Below are positions 25,304 through 35,000 of a DNA stretch of 47,262 nt, one piece after another. The notes below the pieces were generated by a model. That model saw nothing but the letters and a program-made list of their open reading frames with translations, had not been told where the DNA came from and ran no database searches. The stretch is from Pseudomonadota bacterium. GTDB taxonomy: Bacteria > Myxococcota > UBA9042 > PHBI01. The stretch lies in assembly GCA_005772945.1 (NCBI GenBank), contig SXIE01000249.1:1-47262 (forward strand), in the 5' to 3' direction. The position numbers and the translations under genes are program-made. The number at the start of each line of letters is the position of its first letter. Within the stretch, counting starts at the first letter, position 1.

Positions 25304-25995
25304 AGCCTGCGCTCCTCGCCGCGACCCTCGCCCTCACCCTCGCGCCCGCAGTCCTGGCCGGTGACACGGCCCGCGCCGAGCCGCCCGGCATCGCCACCCT
25401 GGCGATCGACGAGACGATGACCGTCGACGCGCTCGGCGACGCGACCTTCGAGATCGCCTTCGAGCTGACCGCAGCCCAGATGCGCCTCGTCGGCCAGTCC
25501 CTTCGCACGAACGCCTCGATGGCCAAACGCGACTGGATGAAGCTCCTGAGCCAGTACGAGACGAGCGACTGGGACCTGCGCGTCGACGACATGACCCGCC
25601 GCGTGACCATCCGCGCCAAGGGCCACGGGGCCGTCGTCCACCAGGGCGGTGGCGCCTACGCGCTCAACTTGCCGCAGGCCTTTCGCGGCGGCGAGCCGCA
25701 CGGAACCTCGGTCGACTTCAACTTCATCACGCCGCTCAATCCGGCGCTGCTCGGCCAGTTCAACCTCAAGGTCGTCCTGCCCCCGGACGCGACCGACATC
25801 ACCTCGACCGTCGCCAAGAACGGCGGCCAGCGCGTCGTCGCCTATCGCGTGCCCGTCGCGGGTGCGGCCGCCAGCACGGCGCGCGTGCTGCTCGTCGCGG
25901 GGCTGGTGGTCACAGCGCTCGGCCTCGGCCTCACGATCCTCGCGCTCGTGCGTCGCCGCGCCGCGCGCACGCCGGTCGGGCCCGTGCCCGCCTGA
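25300..25995 (+). CDS. Exported protein with C-terminal membrane anchor
   Basis: 231 residues from GTG 25300, whose GTGA overlaps the preceding stop and which has GGAGG six bases upstream. Signal peptide 1-27 (VLAGDTARA region). The mature domain has alternating strands and helices (DALGDATFEIAFELTA, DDMTRRVTIRAKG), and a single membrane segment near residues 197-220 (ARVLLVAGLVVTALGLGLTI) is followed by an Arg-rich cytoplasmic tail. Topology is therefore periplasmic or extracytoplasmic with a C-terminal stop-transfer. No family recognised. Translational coupling suggests it works with the transglutaminase-like protein. Confidence 0.7.
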   Translation: MKPALLAATLALTLAPAVLAGDTARAEPPGIATLAIDETMTVDALGDATFEIAFELTAAQMRLVGQSLRTNASMAKRDWMKLLSQYETSDWDLRVDDMTRRVTIRAKGHGAVVHQGGGAYALNLPQAFRGGEPHGTSVDFNFITPLNPALLGQFNLKVVLPPDATDITSTVAKNGGQRVVAYRVPVAGAAASTARVLLVAGLVVTALGLGLTILALVRRRAARTPVGPVPA

Positions 25996-26044
25996 GCCGC
26001 CCGCCGCCTATCTCGCCGCAAAGTCCCCCGAGCAGGATGTGCCT

Positions 26045-27340
26045 GTGAAACGCGCTCTGGTCACCATCACCTCGATCCTTGTCGCCGCGTGCGGCACCGG
26101 GCCGGCGATGCTCCCGCCCGATCCCCCCGTGCGCGCGCTCTTCGCCATCCCGCCCATGGCGGCGCGCGCCGAGGGCTTCGCCGACGAGCGCCAGATCTTC
26201 GAGACCGTGCTGTCGATCTACCGCGCCCACGGCCTGGCGGCCGACGTGCGCCTCGATCTCTCCGAGCTGGTGCTGGTGCCCTACGCCAAAGGCGGCGTCG
26301 TCCACTGTTGGCACTTCTTGGGCGACGGCCCCTCGGTGCGCGCGCACATCGACGCCGTCTCGACGCGCTTCTACGGCGGGCGCCTGGCCGACTGGCAGCA
26401 GCGCCTCGGCTCGGACGCCGCCGCCGGCGAGAGCCTCGGCGCCTTCATGACCGCCGTCATCGGCCACGAGGTCGCCCACGCCACCGGGCACCTGCGCGGC
26501 GCCCACTACAGCAACGATCCGTTCAGCGAGGAGTCGCGCGCCATCCGCTTCGAGTGGGCGGTGCTGCGCGAGCTCATCGCGCGCCGCCTCGTCCCCGCCG
26601 ACAGCTTCGAGAAGGCCGTCGCCTTTCATCGCATGCTGCTCACGGGGGCCCCGCCTGATCTCGTCGCCACCCTGCCGCGCGACGAGGCAGCGCGGCGCGA
26701 GCGCTTCAACGCGGGCTATCGCTACCTCGCCCAGGGCGACCCGACCGGACACGAGGCCGAGGTCGACGCCGTGCTGGCCCTCTATACCATCGTCCGGCTC
26801 GAGGTCGCCGCCGAGGCCCCGGAGCCCTGGTCCGCGCTCGCGGCGCGGATGGAGCCCCCGACGCGCCCGCCCGAGGCCGCCATGCGCAACGCCGCGCTCG
26901 CCTTCCTGAAGGACGCGCGCTTCCAGTGGGACGCGCCGGATCTGACCGCGCTCGGCGCCGGCGTTGCCACGTCCAGCGGGCGCGTCACCGTGGCCTTGAG
27001 TCCGACCGAGGCGACCGCCACCGTCACGCCCCAGATCGCCCTCGGCTTCAGCCTCCCGCTCGCCACGCCGATCGCCCGCGCGCGCCGCGCCGCCGCGGCT
27101 GTCCTGCTCGGGCGCGCCAACCGCGAGCACGACGCGCAGGTCTGCGACCTCGCCGAGGACTTCGCCGCCGTGCGCTGTCGTAGCGTGGTCGGCGGCGCCA
27201 ACGCACGCCGCGATCTCTCCGTCGCCACGGGCCGCGCGTTGACCTTCTTCGCGCGCTGGATGCCGGCGCTCACGCAGGTCATCGCCGGTCGCGCCGACGC
27301 CGATCGGGTCGCTCCCTTGGACCTCCCGGAGGCCCCATGA
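26045..27340 (+). CDS. Zincin-type metalloprotease-like lipoprotein (HEVAH)
   Basis: 431 residues from GTG 26045. Signal peptide and lipobox LVAAC (Cys16). A zinc-protease motif HEVAH at 141-145 continues as HEVAHATGHLRG, and Glu-rich positions follow (SEESRAIRFEW). The 'HE.aHatGH..R' pattern with a downstream Glu resembles ArdC/IrrE-like zincins, but those are not lipoproteins, so the family is open. His141 and His145 would bind zinc with Glu142 catalytic; the third ligand is uncertain. Residues ~210-431 are helical and unrecognised. The stop overlaps the next start (ATGA). Confidence 0.7.
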   Translation: MKRALVTITSILVAACGTGPAMLPPDPPVRALFAIPPMAARAEGFADERQIFETVLSIYRAHGLAADVRLDLSELVLVPYAKGGVVHCWHFLGDGPSVRAHIDAVSTRFYGGRLADWQQRLGSDAAAGESLGAFMTAVIGHEVAHATGHLRGAHYSNDPFSEESRAIRFEWAVLRELIARRLVPADSFEKAVAFHRMLLTGAPPDLVATLPRDEAARRERFNAGYRYLAQGDPTGHEAEVDAVLALYTIVRLEVAAEAPEPWSALAARMEPPTRPPEAAMRNAALAFLKDARFQWDAPDLTALGAGVATSSGRVTVALSPTEATATVTPQIALGFSLPLATPIARARRAAAAVLLGRANREHDAQVCDLAEDFAAVRCRSVVGGANARRDLSVATGRALTFFARWMPALTQVIAGRADADRVAPLDLPEAP

Positions 27341-27930
27341 CACCCGAGAAACCCCGCCGCTGGCCGCTCTCCGCCCCGCTCGCCGCGCTCGCCGTTCTCG
27401 CGTCGCCCCTCCTCGGAGCCTGCCTCGAGGTCGACGGCCTGGAGTACACGATCGATCTCGCGAGCCACACCGGACACCTGACGGTCCACGGCATCGGCAG
27501 CAGCTCCGAGGCCGAAGAGGCCGCCGATTTCACCGAGCTCATCGAGCAGTACGTCGGCGCGAACGCGCTCGACGGCGCCGGCGTCCACTGGGGCATCCAG
27601 GCCTGGACCGTTCGCGCCAAGCGCCTCGTCGACGCCGATCCGCACCTCGATGGCGCCATCGACTTCGCCTGGACGCGCCCGCTCGACGTCGGCCTCTTCG
27701 CGCACGACCGCGCCCATCCGACCGCCTGGTGTCCGCCGACGGGCTTCTTCGTCACGCGCGCCAACGCCACCTTCCGCACGCGCGAGGGGTGCCTCGTCTG
27801 GGGCGCAGGCGTCACGACGTTGCGCATCGAGATCCAGTCCGAGAAGGCCGGCATGGGTCGGGCCCTGCGCGCGCGCTGGCGTGCCGCGCCGCCCGCACCC
27901 GGCGGCGTCCGGGGAGCCGTTGACGGGTGA
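27337..27930 (+). CDS. Small lipoprotein of the zincin unit
   Basis: 197 residues; lipobox LLGAC (Cys29) after a long Ala/Leu core. The start ATG overlaps the zincin stop. The mature part is acidic, with two later cysteines (AWCPPTG and EGCLVW) that could pair. No family recognised. Coupled translation with the zincin implies a joint role, such as inhibitor, chaperone or substrate, which I cannot choose between. Confidence 0.65.
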   Translation: MTPEKPRRWPLSAPLAALAVLASPLLGACLEVDGLEYTIDLASHTGHLTVHGIGSSSEAEEAADFTELIEQYVGANALDGAGVHWGIQAWTVRAKRLVDADPHLDGAIDFAWTRPLDVGLFAHDRAHPTAWCPPTGFFVTRANATFRTREGCLVWGAGVTTLRIEIQSEKAGMGRALRARWRAAPPAPGGVRGAVDG

Positions 27931-27933
27931 AAA

Positions 27934-27952
27934 CGCCCGTTCTAGAAGGGCG
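27934..27952 (+). promoter_or_regulatory. Hairpin covering the ribosome binding site of the membrane-protein gene
   Basis: CGCCC (27934-27938) pairs with GGGCG (27948-27952). The AAGGG ribosome site (27946-27950) for the ATG at 27955 lies inside the 3' arm and loop edge. This could limit translation until opened. There is no T-tract, so it is not a terminator. Confidence 0.35.
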
Positions 27953-27954
27953 CC

Positions 27955-28917
27955 ATGCCTGACACAGCGCCGACGACCGAAGGCAAAGCGAAGGAAGAGG
28001 ATCGCATCGACGTGTTCGAGCTGTGCATGGCGATCATGCTCGGCCTCGGAGCGGTCGGCGGCGCATGGGCCGGCTTCCAGGGCGACCTGTGGGGTGGCAA
28101 GCAGGCCGAGAACTACGGCCTCGCCTCGAAGGAGATGGCGCGCGCCGCCTCGACGATGTCGATGTCGGCCTCGAAGATGGGCGAGGCGTCGACCTCGGTG
28201 ACCGAGGCGACCAGCGGCATCTCGCAGATCCTCTCGGTGCATTCGCACAACGTGAACCTCGACGTGCAGGCGAAGCAGCACGTCATCGAGGGCGTGGTCG
28301 CGCGCGAGATGGCCAACGCCGGCAAGCAGCCCGCCGAGGCGCCGCCGACGCCCGCGCCAACCGAGCGCACGCCCGCGCCGGCACCAACCGCAGGGGCGGC
28401 TACGGCGCCCGCGGTCGAGGTCCCGATCGAGACCTCGAAGCACTTCTACGTCGCGAAGTACCTCTATGGGGTGCAGATGGACGAGGAGTACTACAAGGCC
28501 ATGGGCTTCCCGCCCGAGTACCGCGGCACCGAGAACTACGACAAGATGCCGGACGACGTGCTCGAGAAGCTCGGCGGCGAGGAGATCCCCGACGCGGTCA
28601 TCGAGAAGAAGCTCGAGGAGCCCAAGGCCGCCATGGAGACGGCCAGCAAGACCTACGAGGAGGTCATGGCGGCGCAGGCCGAGGCCTCCAAGAAGCAGGC
28701 GGAGGCGGACACGGCCTTCCAGGAGGGCGGGCGCGCCAACACCATCGGCGACAACCTGGGGTTCACCGGCGTGCTGCATACAGTGGCCCTGTTCCTGGCC
28801 GGCATCGGGCTCGTGTTCAAGTCGAAGGTGAAGTGGGGCTTCGGCGCGATGGGCCTCATCGCGCTCGTCGTCGCCACCATCCACCTGTTCATGCAGGAGT
28901 GGACCTCTTCCGGATGA
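27955..28917 (+). CDS. Three-helix membrane protein with periplasmic coiled-coil region
   Basis: 320 residues. Membrane segments at about 24-44, 265-285 and 291-311. Between them is a large soluble region: Met/Ser/Ala-rich helix (55-85), Pro/Ala/Thr linker (127-150) and a charged helix rich in Glu, Lys and Ala (205-255) likely to form a coiled coil. Overall layout is close to DUF4337-type membrane proteins, which is a tentative match. It follows the small lipoprotein by 24 bases and is the last gene of the unit, before the hairpin at 28933-28958. Confidence 0.7.
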   Translation: MPDTAPTTEGKAKEEDRIDVFELCMAIMLGLGAVGGAWAGFQGDLWGGKQAENYGLASKEMARAASTMSMSASKMGEASTSVTEATSGISQILSVHSHNVNLDVQAKQHVIEGVVAREMANAGKQPAEAPPTPAPTERTPAPAPTAGAATAPAVEVPIETSKHFYVAKYLYGVQMDEEYYKAMGFPPEYRGTENYDKMPDDVLEKLGGEEIPDAVIEKKLEEPKAAMETASKTYEEVMAAQAEASKKQAEADTAFQEGGRANTIGDNLGFTGVLHTVALFLAGIGLVFKSKVKWGFGAMGLIALVVATIHLFMQEWTSSG

Positions 28918-28932
28918 GCGGGGCCAGCGCCT

Positions 28933-28958
28933 GAATCCACAACCAGGGTTGTGGATTC
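28933..28958. terminator. Perfect 12-bp inverted repeat between convergent genes
   Basis: GAATCCACAACC (28933-28944) and GGTTGTGGATTC (28947-28958) are exact complements with a two-base centre. A second short hairpin GGAGC/GCTCC follows at 28960. It sits between the converging ends of the membrane-protein gene and the kinase gene and could stop both transcripts. No T-tract on either side. Confidence 0.5.
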
Positions 28959-29003
28959 GGAGCGACGCTCCGCCGCCAGCCCTCCGGCCCTACCAGCGCT
29001 CGC

Positions 29004-31814
29004 CTACTTCGGCGCCGGTTTCTCGTGTGCCGCGATTCCCTCGGCGCCAACGACCGCGCCGCGCCCGGCGCACGAAGTCGCGGCGCCGAAGCTCGGCCGA
29101 TTCATGAACGACACACCCGCGGCCGCCGGCGCGAAGGCCAGCGGCACCACCTCGGGACCGCCGCTCGCGGCCGCCGGGGCGCCTTCGCCGGAGCTGGCGC
29201 AGACGTTCGTGACGCGCGCCTGACCGGCCCCGATCGTCTTGAGGAACCCGACGTCCTGCGCCACGAGGCTGTCGTTGAGCGCGAGCTTGCCAGCGACCTC
29301 GAAGGCCTGCGAGCGCGGCAAGGCCTCGGGCACGACCACCGTCGCGTGCGTGAGCGCGAGACTCGAGGCGGCGTCGACGTGGACCGCGGTCTTGAACGTC
29401 GTCGCGAACGGGAGGCCATATGCCATCGGCGAGCTCGGGCATTCCGCCGGCGGCTTCAGGAAGCACTTGTAGCGGATCGGGTAGGATCGGGCGCCGATGC
29501 GGTACATGAGGACGTCCTCACCGGTCACCTCGGAGGCTTCGAGGCGGATCGCCTCGCTGATGCAGTCGTGGATGACGGTGTGGGTCACTGCTACCCGGCT
29601 CGACTGCGTGACCTTGAGCCCGATGAACCCGGTGCCTTCGAGGTCGGAGCGGTTGACGATGACGTCGGTCGATCCGGTCACCTCGAGCACGTTGGACCGC
29701 TTCACCTGCGGTCGCCAGATCTCGTACACGCAGTCGCTCTCGTCGATACGGAACCCGTTCTGGTCCACCTCGTGGTGGTTCATGTAGAGGCTGTCGAGCA
29801 CGATGTGATGGCTGTTCACAATGCTCAGCACGGCCCGACCCGAGCGCACGAAGATCTCGGCCCCCGGCATGCCGATGAGCACGACGTGATCGACCCCTTC
29901 GAGGCGCAACCCCTCTTGGAAGATGTGGCGGCCCGACTCGAAGACGACGAGCGCGCCCGAGCGCACCGGGAGTAACCCGCCTGGGAATCCGGCGCCCGGC
30001 ACGACGCGCATCATCTGCGACGGGACCTCGCTGGCGCCGGGGGCCAGTTCCTTGAGGGCCTGCCCGAGGTGCTGCACGCGTGCCTCCTGAGTCACCTGGG
30101 CGGCCACGGTCGGGTCGAAGACGGCCTTGAGACGCTCATGGGGCGGCGCCTTTCCGAGCGCCACATTCGCCGCCGCCTCCGCGCCACAGCGCCCGTTCGG
30201 CCCGAAGCGCTCGGTGATCGCTTGCCACGCCGCCAGGTCGGCAAGATTGGCGCGCGCCTTGTCGCAAGCCTCGGCCTCGTCCCCCGCGGCGTCGGTCTCA
30301 GCCGCCGCGGCGACCCCGTCGGGAGGCTCGGGCGAAACGTCCGCGGCCGACGACCCGGTCGCGGCGATCGCACGGCCTGGGCTCGCATCGGAGGCGCCGC
30401 GGGTCGCAAGCCAGGCGACGCCGGCGATGACCGCCGCGACCGGAAGAAGGAGCAGCCAGCGGCGCGTGGGGCGGCGGGCGACGATGGGACCGGGCGCGGG
30501 GGGATCGGCCGGCTGGCGCGCGACCGACTCGGTCGCCGAGGCGACGAGACCCGCCGCACGGCGCGGAGGCTCGGCAGCGAGCACCTCCGCCGGTGTCAGG
30601 GCCTGCGTCGCGAGCGATGCCTCGGACAACCCCGGCTCGACCAGAACCGACGGCATATCGGTTGGCACATTCGCCGGCACATTCGCTGGCACATTCGCCG
30701 GCACGTTCGCGTGCCCGGGCGCCGCCCCGCCCTGGGACGCCGCCGCCCTCCGGAGCTCCGACGACGCCGAGCCCCGCGCGAGCTCGCTGAGATCGATCGA
30801 CCGCAGCTCGCCGCGATCGGAGCTCTTGGCCGCTCTGAAGGCCGATTGCATCGCGTCGCGAAACTCGGGCGCCGAGCGGAACCGGGCCTGCGGATCGGGC
30901 GCCAGGGCGCGCCGCAGAAACGTCGCGATCGGCTCGGGCACGGCCAGGTCGCGGATCGCCTCCAGCACATCGAACGTCGGATCGCGCTTGTCCGCCAGGA
31001 TCTCGCCGACCTCGCCCGTGAACGGCCGCCGCCCCGTCATCAGCTCGTAGGCCATGACCCCGAGCGCATACAGGTCGGTCCACGGCCCCGGATCCTTCTT
31101 CGTGAGCTGCTCGGGCGCCATGTACGCCGGGGTGCCCATGATGGCCGAGCTCTGCGTCTCGGCATCCACGAACTTCGCCAGCCCGAAGTCGAGCAAACGC
31201 GGCAGGTACGGGTGCCCCGGCTTCACCTGCAGCATCACGTTCTCGGGCTTGATGTCCCGGTGAATGATGCGGTGGTTGTGGGCCTCCTCGAGCCCGAACA
31301 GGATGCCGGACAAGATGGCCTCGACCTCGTCGATCGTGAGATCGCGGTGTTCCCTGCCGCGCTGCTTGAGCTCGTCCTTGAGGGTCCGACCGCCCTCGAT
31401 GTACTCGAGCACCAGGTAGGCGGCCCCTTCGAAGAACCCGAAGTCCTGGATTTGGACGATATTCGGGTGGGCGAGCTGCGACATCGCCTCGGCTTCCTGC
31501 CGGAAGAGGCGCATGCGCATCTCGTGCGTGTCCGAGTCCCGATCCTTCTTGAGGACCTTGAGCGCGACCTGCCGCTTGAGCGGCATCTGGAGCGCCACGA
31601 ACACACGCCCGAACCCGCCCTCACCCAGAAGGCGCGCCACGAGATAGCGACGATCGAGCAGGAGCCCGATCTCGGGTTCCGAGCGCTCCTGGCCCCCAAT
31701 AAAGGATGCCGGGATCCGATGGTAGCCGCGCTTGGCGCAGCCTTTTTCCGGGCACGAGGTGCCGATATCGCCCTCGTCGCGGCAATTGGGACAGACCCCC
31801 GAGATCTCGTGCAT
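29004..31814 (-). CDS. Membrane Ser/Thr protein kinase with N-terminal zinc ribbon and C-terminal parallel beta-helix
   Basis: 936 residues from ATG 31814. A zinc ribbon (CPNC 8-11, then Cys21 and Cys26) precedes a complete eukaryotic-like kinase domain (57-325): GEGGFG 64-69, Lys86, HRD 185-187, DFG 209-211 and APE 233-235, so it should be active. Then come a linker with an ANVP repeat, one membrane segment (~453-473), and an outside region (~610-870) of short repeated strands (VVLIGMPGAEIFV, IVLDSLYMNHHEV, VTHTVIHD) typical of a right-handed parallel beta-helix that may sense carbohydrate. The gene is divergent from the alpha-2-macroglobulin gene, suggesting a sensor-effector link (inference). 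Confidence 0.88.
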   Translation of the reverse strand: MHEISGVCPNCRDEGDIGTSCPEKGCAKRGYHRIPASFIGGQERSEPEIGLLLDRRYLVARLLGEGGFGRVFVALQMPLKRQVALKVLKKDRDSDTHEMRMRLFRQEAEAMSQLAHPNIVQIQDFGFFEGAAYLVLEYIEGGRTLKDELKQRGREHRDLTIDEVEAILSGILFGLEEAHNHRIIHRDIKPENVMLQVKPGHPYLPRLLDFGLAKFVDAETQSSAIMGTPAYMAPEQLTKKDPGPWTDLYALGVMAYELMTGRRPFTGEVGEILADKRDPTFDVLEAIRDLAVPEPIATFLRRALAPDPQARFRSAPEFRDAMQSAFRAAKSSDRGELRSIDLSELARGSASSELRRAAASQGGAAPGHANVPANVPANVPANVPTDMPSVLVEPGLSEASLATQALTPAEVLAAEPPRRAAGLVASATESVARQPADPPAPGPIVARRPTRRWLLLLPVAAVIAGVAWLATRGASDASPGRAIAATGSSAADVSPEPPDGVAAAAETDAAGDEAEACDKARANLADLAAWQAITERFGPNGRCGAEAAANVALGKAPPHERLKAVFDPTVAAQVTQEARVQHLGQALKELAPGASEVPSQMMRVVPGAGFPGGLLPVRSGALVVFESGRHIFQEGLRLEGVDHVVLIGMPGAEIFVRSGRAVLSIVNSHHIVLDSLYMNHHEVDQNGFRIDESDCVYEIWRPQVKRSNVLEVTGSTDVIVNRSDLEGTGFIGLKVTQSSRVAVTHTVIHDCISEAIRLEASEVTGEDVLMYRIGARSYPIRYKCFLKPPAECPSSPMAYGLPFATTFKTAVHVDAASSLALTHATVVVPEALPRSQAFEVAGKLALNDSLVAQDVGFLKTIGAGQARVTNVCASSGEGAPAAASGGPEVVPLAFAPAAAGVSFMNRPSFGAATSCAGRGAVVGAEGIAAHEKPAPK
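30664..30711 (-). repeat. Four 12-bp repeats encoding Ala-Asn-Val-Pro
   Basis: GGCACATTCGCC and variants four times in direct order on the plus strand; on the coding strand this gives ANVP units in the kinase linker before the membrane segment. A flexible spacer likely variable in length among strains. Confidence 0.85.
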
Positions 31815-32033
31815 GACGGCCAACGCCCGACTCCTGTCGCATCTTGTTACCACGCCCGCCCGGCCGCTCCTACCCCCCCAGGGTGCGACCTCGCAGGGCG
31901 TGGCGGTTCGCACGGGCCGTCGGGCACTGGCGCGACGCGACGTTTCGACGTTGATGGACGCCGAACGCCCCGCGCGGAACTATTCCCACCCAAACGCGTC
32001 TGAGGCCGCTCGGCCTCACCCGAGGAGTCGCTC
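31815..32033. promoter_or_regulatory. Divergent promoter region of kinase and alpha-2-macroglobulin genes
   Basis: 219 bases between two outward-facing starts, so both promoters must lie here. No consensus -35/-10 pair is obvious. An AGGAG ribosome site is followed by the macroglobulin ATG at 32034. Confidence 0.45.
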
Positions 32034-35000
32034 ATGCTCGCCCTACGACGCCCCCGTCCGTTGCTTGCCGCCCTGGCCCTGCTCCCGCTGGCCGCCCTCG
32101 CGCCCGCCGCGCATGCGCTCGAGCCCGATCCCCTCACCGCGACCACCCTCGCCGAGGCGCTCGGCACGAACGCGCGCCTCGAGCTGCGTCCGCGCCCGAC
32201 CGGCATCGACGTCCTCATTCAGCCCGGCACGGGCGGCCCCGACCGCGTGACGCTCGCGCTCGTCAGCACGCGCGGTCGCCACTCGGACGAAACCGAGATC
32301 CTGCTCCCGCCCGCCGGCACCCCGGCGCGCGTCGTCCTGCGCCGCCCGAGCAGCAAAGACGCCGACCCCGATCTGCGCCTCGTCCTCACGCGCAACGGCA
32401 AGCCCGCGCGCGCCTGGATCACCCCGCTCGCGCGCTACCTCATCGTCCCGCGCGTGCTCCTCCTCGCGGACGCGAGCCTCTACGCGGGCACGACCTACGC
32501 CCCGCGCGTCGTCGTGCGCGGCTACCCCGGCGCCGAGGTCACCGCCGCGCTCGCCCCCAAGGGTCGCGACACCCCGGTGGCCGAGGCACGCGCACGCGCC
32601 GATGAAGCCGGCGCCGTCCTCCTCGCGCTCGCGGTGCCCGCGTCGGCCGAAGGCGAACACACCCTGCGCATCTCCGTGACGCATCCCGACGGCGCCGTGA
32701 CCAACCAGTTCACCGTCCAGGTGATCCACGCCGCGCGCGTCCTCCTCTCGACCGACAAGCCCATCTACCAGCCCGGACAGCGCGTCCACGTGCGCCTCCT
32801 CGCGCGCGAGCGCGGGTCGGGCAAGGCCGCCGGTGGCAAGGCCGCGACGGTCGCGATCTTCGATGCCAAGAACAACAAGATCTTCCAGCACCGCGGCAAG
32901 ACCAGCCCCGAGGGCGTCTTCGCCGCCGAGCTCGACATCGCCACCATGGTCAACACCGGGCGCTGGCGCATCGAGGCCGAGGTCGGCAAGTCCAAGGTCG
33001 AGCGCACCGTCGACGTCAAGCCCTACGTCCTGCCGAAGTTCAAGGTCGAGCTCGGCGCCGAGCGCGGCGCATACCGCCCCGGCGAGACCGTTCGCGGCAC
33101 CGTCTCCGGCCGCTACTTCTTCGGCGAGCCGCTGAGAGGCGCGAGCGTCACGCTCACCGCCGAGACCTTCGACGTGGCCCCGCGCGAGCTCGCGAAGCTG
33201 ACCTTCAAGCTCGACGACACGGGATCCCACGCCTACGAGATCGCACTCCCCGACGTCCTGACGGGTCAGCCACTCTTGCAGGGCGCTGCAAGCGTTCGAC
33301 TCACCGCACACGTCGTCGACACCGCCGGCCAGAGCTACGACGGCGACAAGGTCCTCACCGTCTATCAAGACGCCCTGCGCATCGTCGCCTTACCCGAGGC
33401 GGGCAAGCTCATCCCGGGCGTCGAGAACGCGGTCTTCTTCGTCGTGACGACGCCCGACGGGGCGCCCGCCCGCGACGCCGCGCTGACCGTAGAGCGCGCT
33501 CCCGCGGGCCAGGCGCCCGTGACGCTCAAGACCGACGGCCGCGGCATCGCCGAATGGAAGCTCGTACCGGGCGACGCCAACGAGAGCGTGACCGCCACGG
33601 CCAAGACCCCCGACGGCGCGACGACGCGCCAGACCCTGTCGCTCGCCAACGTCGGCGCGCGCGCCGTGCACGTGCTCTTGCGGCCCACGGATCCGGCGCC
33701 CCAGGCCGGCTCGCAGCTCGCGTTCGACGTGTTCGTCCAGGGCGCCGTGCCCTACGTCTTCGTCGATCTGATCAAGGACGGCCAGACGCTCGTGACGCTC
33801 GCCGGGCCCGTCACGAACGGGCGCGCGCACATCGAGACGGCGCTCCCGCCCGAGGCCGAGGGCACGGTGCTCGCGCATGCCTACGCGATCGGCACGGACA
33901 TGGACGTCTACGCCGACACGCGCCCGATGGTCGTGCGGCCGGCCGACGACCTCACGATCAAGGTGACGCCGAATCAGGCGCAGTGGAAGCCGGGTGACGA
34001 GGCCTCGCTCGACATCTCCGTCACCGACCGCGCCGGGCATCCGGTCCTGGCGGCCCTCGGGCTCTGGATCGTCGACGAGGCGGTGTTCGCGCTCTCGGAG
34101 TTGCGGCCCGGCATGGAGCAGGTCTTCTTCCTGCTCGAGCAGGACATCATGGCGCCCAAGGTGGAGATCCACGGCTTCGAGCCCGACGAGGTCTTCTTCT
34201 TCGATCGCCCGCGCAACCCACGCCCGGAGGCCGCACGCGTCCTCGCGGCAGCGGCGATGAGCCACTTCAAGCACGCCGTCGCGATCGACTCCGGCGTCGA
34301 CGCGCGCGCGAAGAGCGTCGCCTTCTGGGCGCAGCAGTTCAGCGAGAAGACGACCGGGCTGAAGGGTGGCATCAAGCGCTGGGTCCGCAACCACTGGCGC
34401 ATGCCGCGCGGGCGCGAGCTCTACAATATTCTCGCGGCCCAGGGCGTGCGCCCCGACAAGACGCGCGATCCCTTCGGCGTCCCCTACCGCGTGAACGTCG
34501 CGCGCAACGAAGACGAGGTCGGCGACCCGATGCTCATGAGCGCGGGGATCGACGCGACCTGGGGCACGCCCGACGATCTCTCGGTGTCGCTCGGCGTGAG
34601 CGAGGCGATGGAGCCCGTCTGGGAGTCGCAGGCGCGACGCGAGGAAGCGCGCTGGGGCCGACACCGCGCGTGGGGCGCGCGCGGCATGGTGATGATGGGC
34701 GTGGGCGACGGCGGCGGCGGCATGATCGAGATGTTGAAGGCCCCGGCCGTAGCGGGCGAGATGAGGCCACGCGAGACCACGCGGGCGCCGGCGACCGGCG
34801 AACCTGCGTCACCGGCGGCGGCGGGCGCCCCGACGCGCATCCGCACGTTCTTTCCCGAGACGCTCTACGTGAATCCGCTCGTCATCACCGACGCCGCGGG
34901 ACATGCCAAGGTCACGTTCCCGATGGCCGACAGCATCACGACCTGGCGCCTGTCGACGCTCGCCAGCGCGGCGGACGGCCGCATGGGAAGCGGCACCCAG

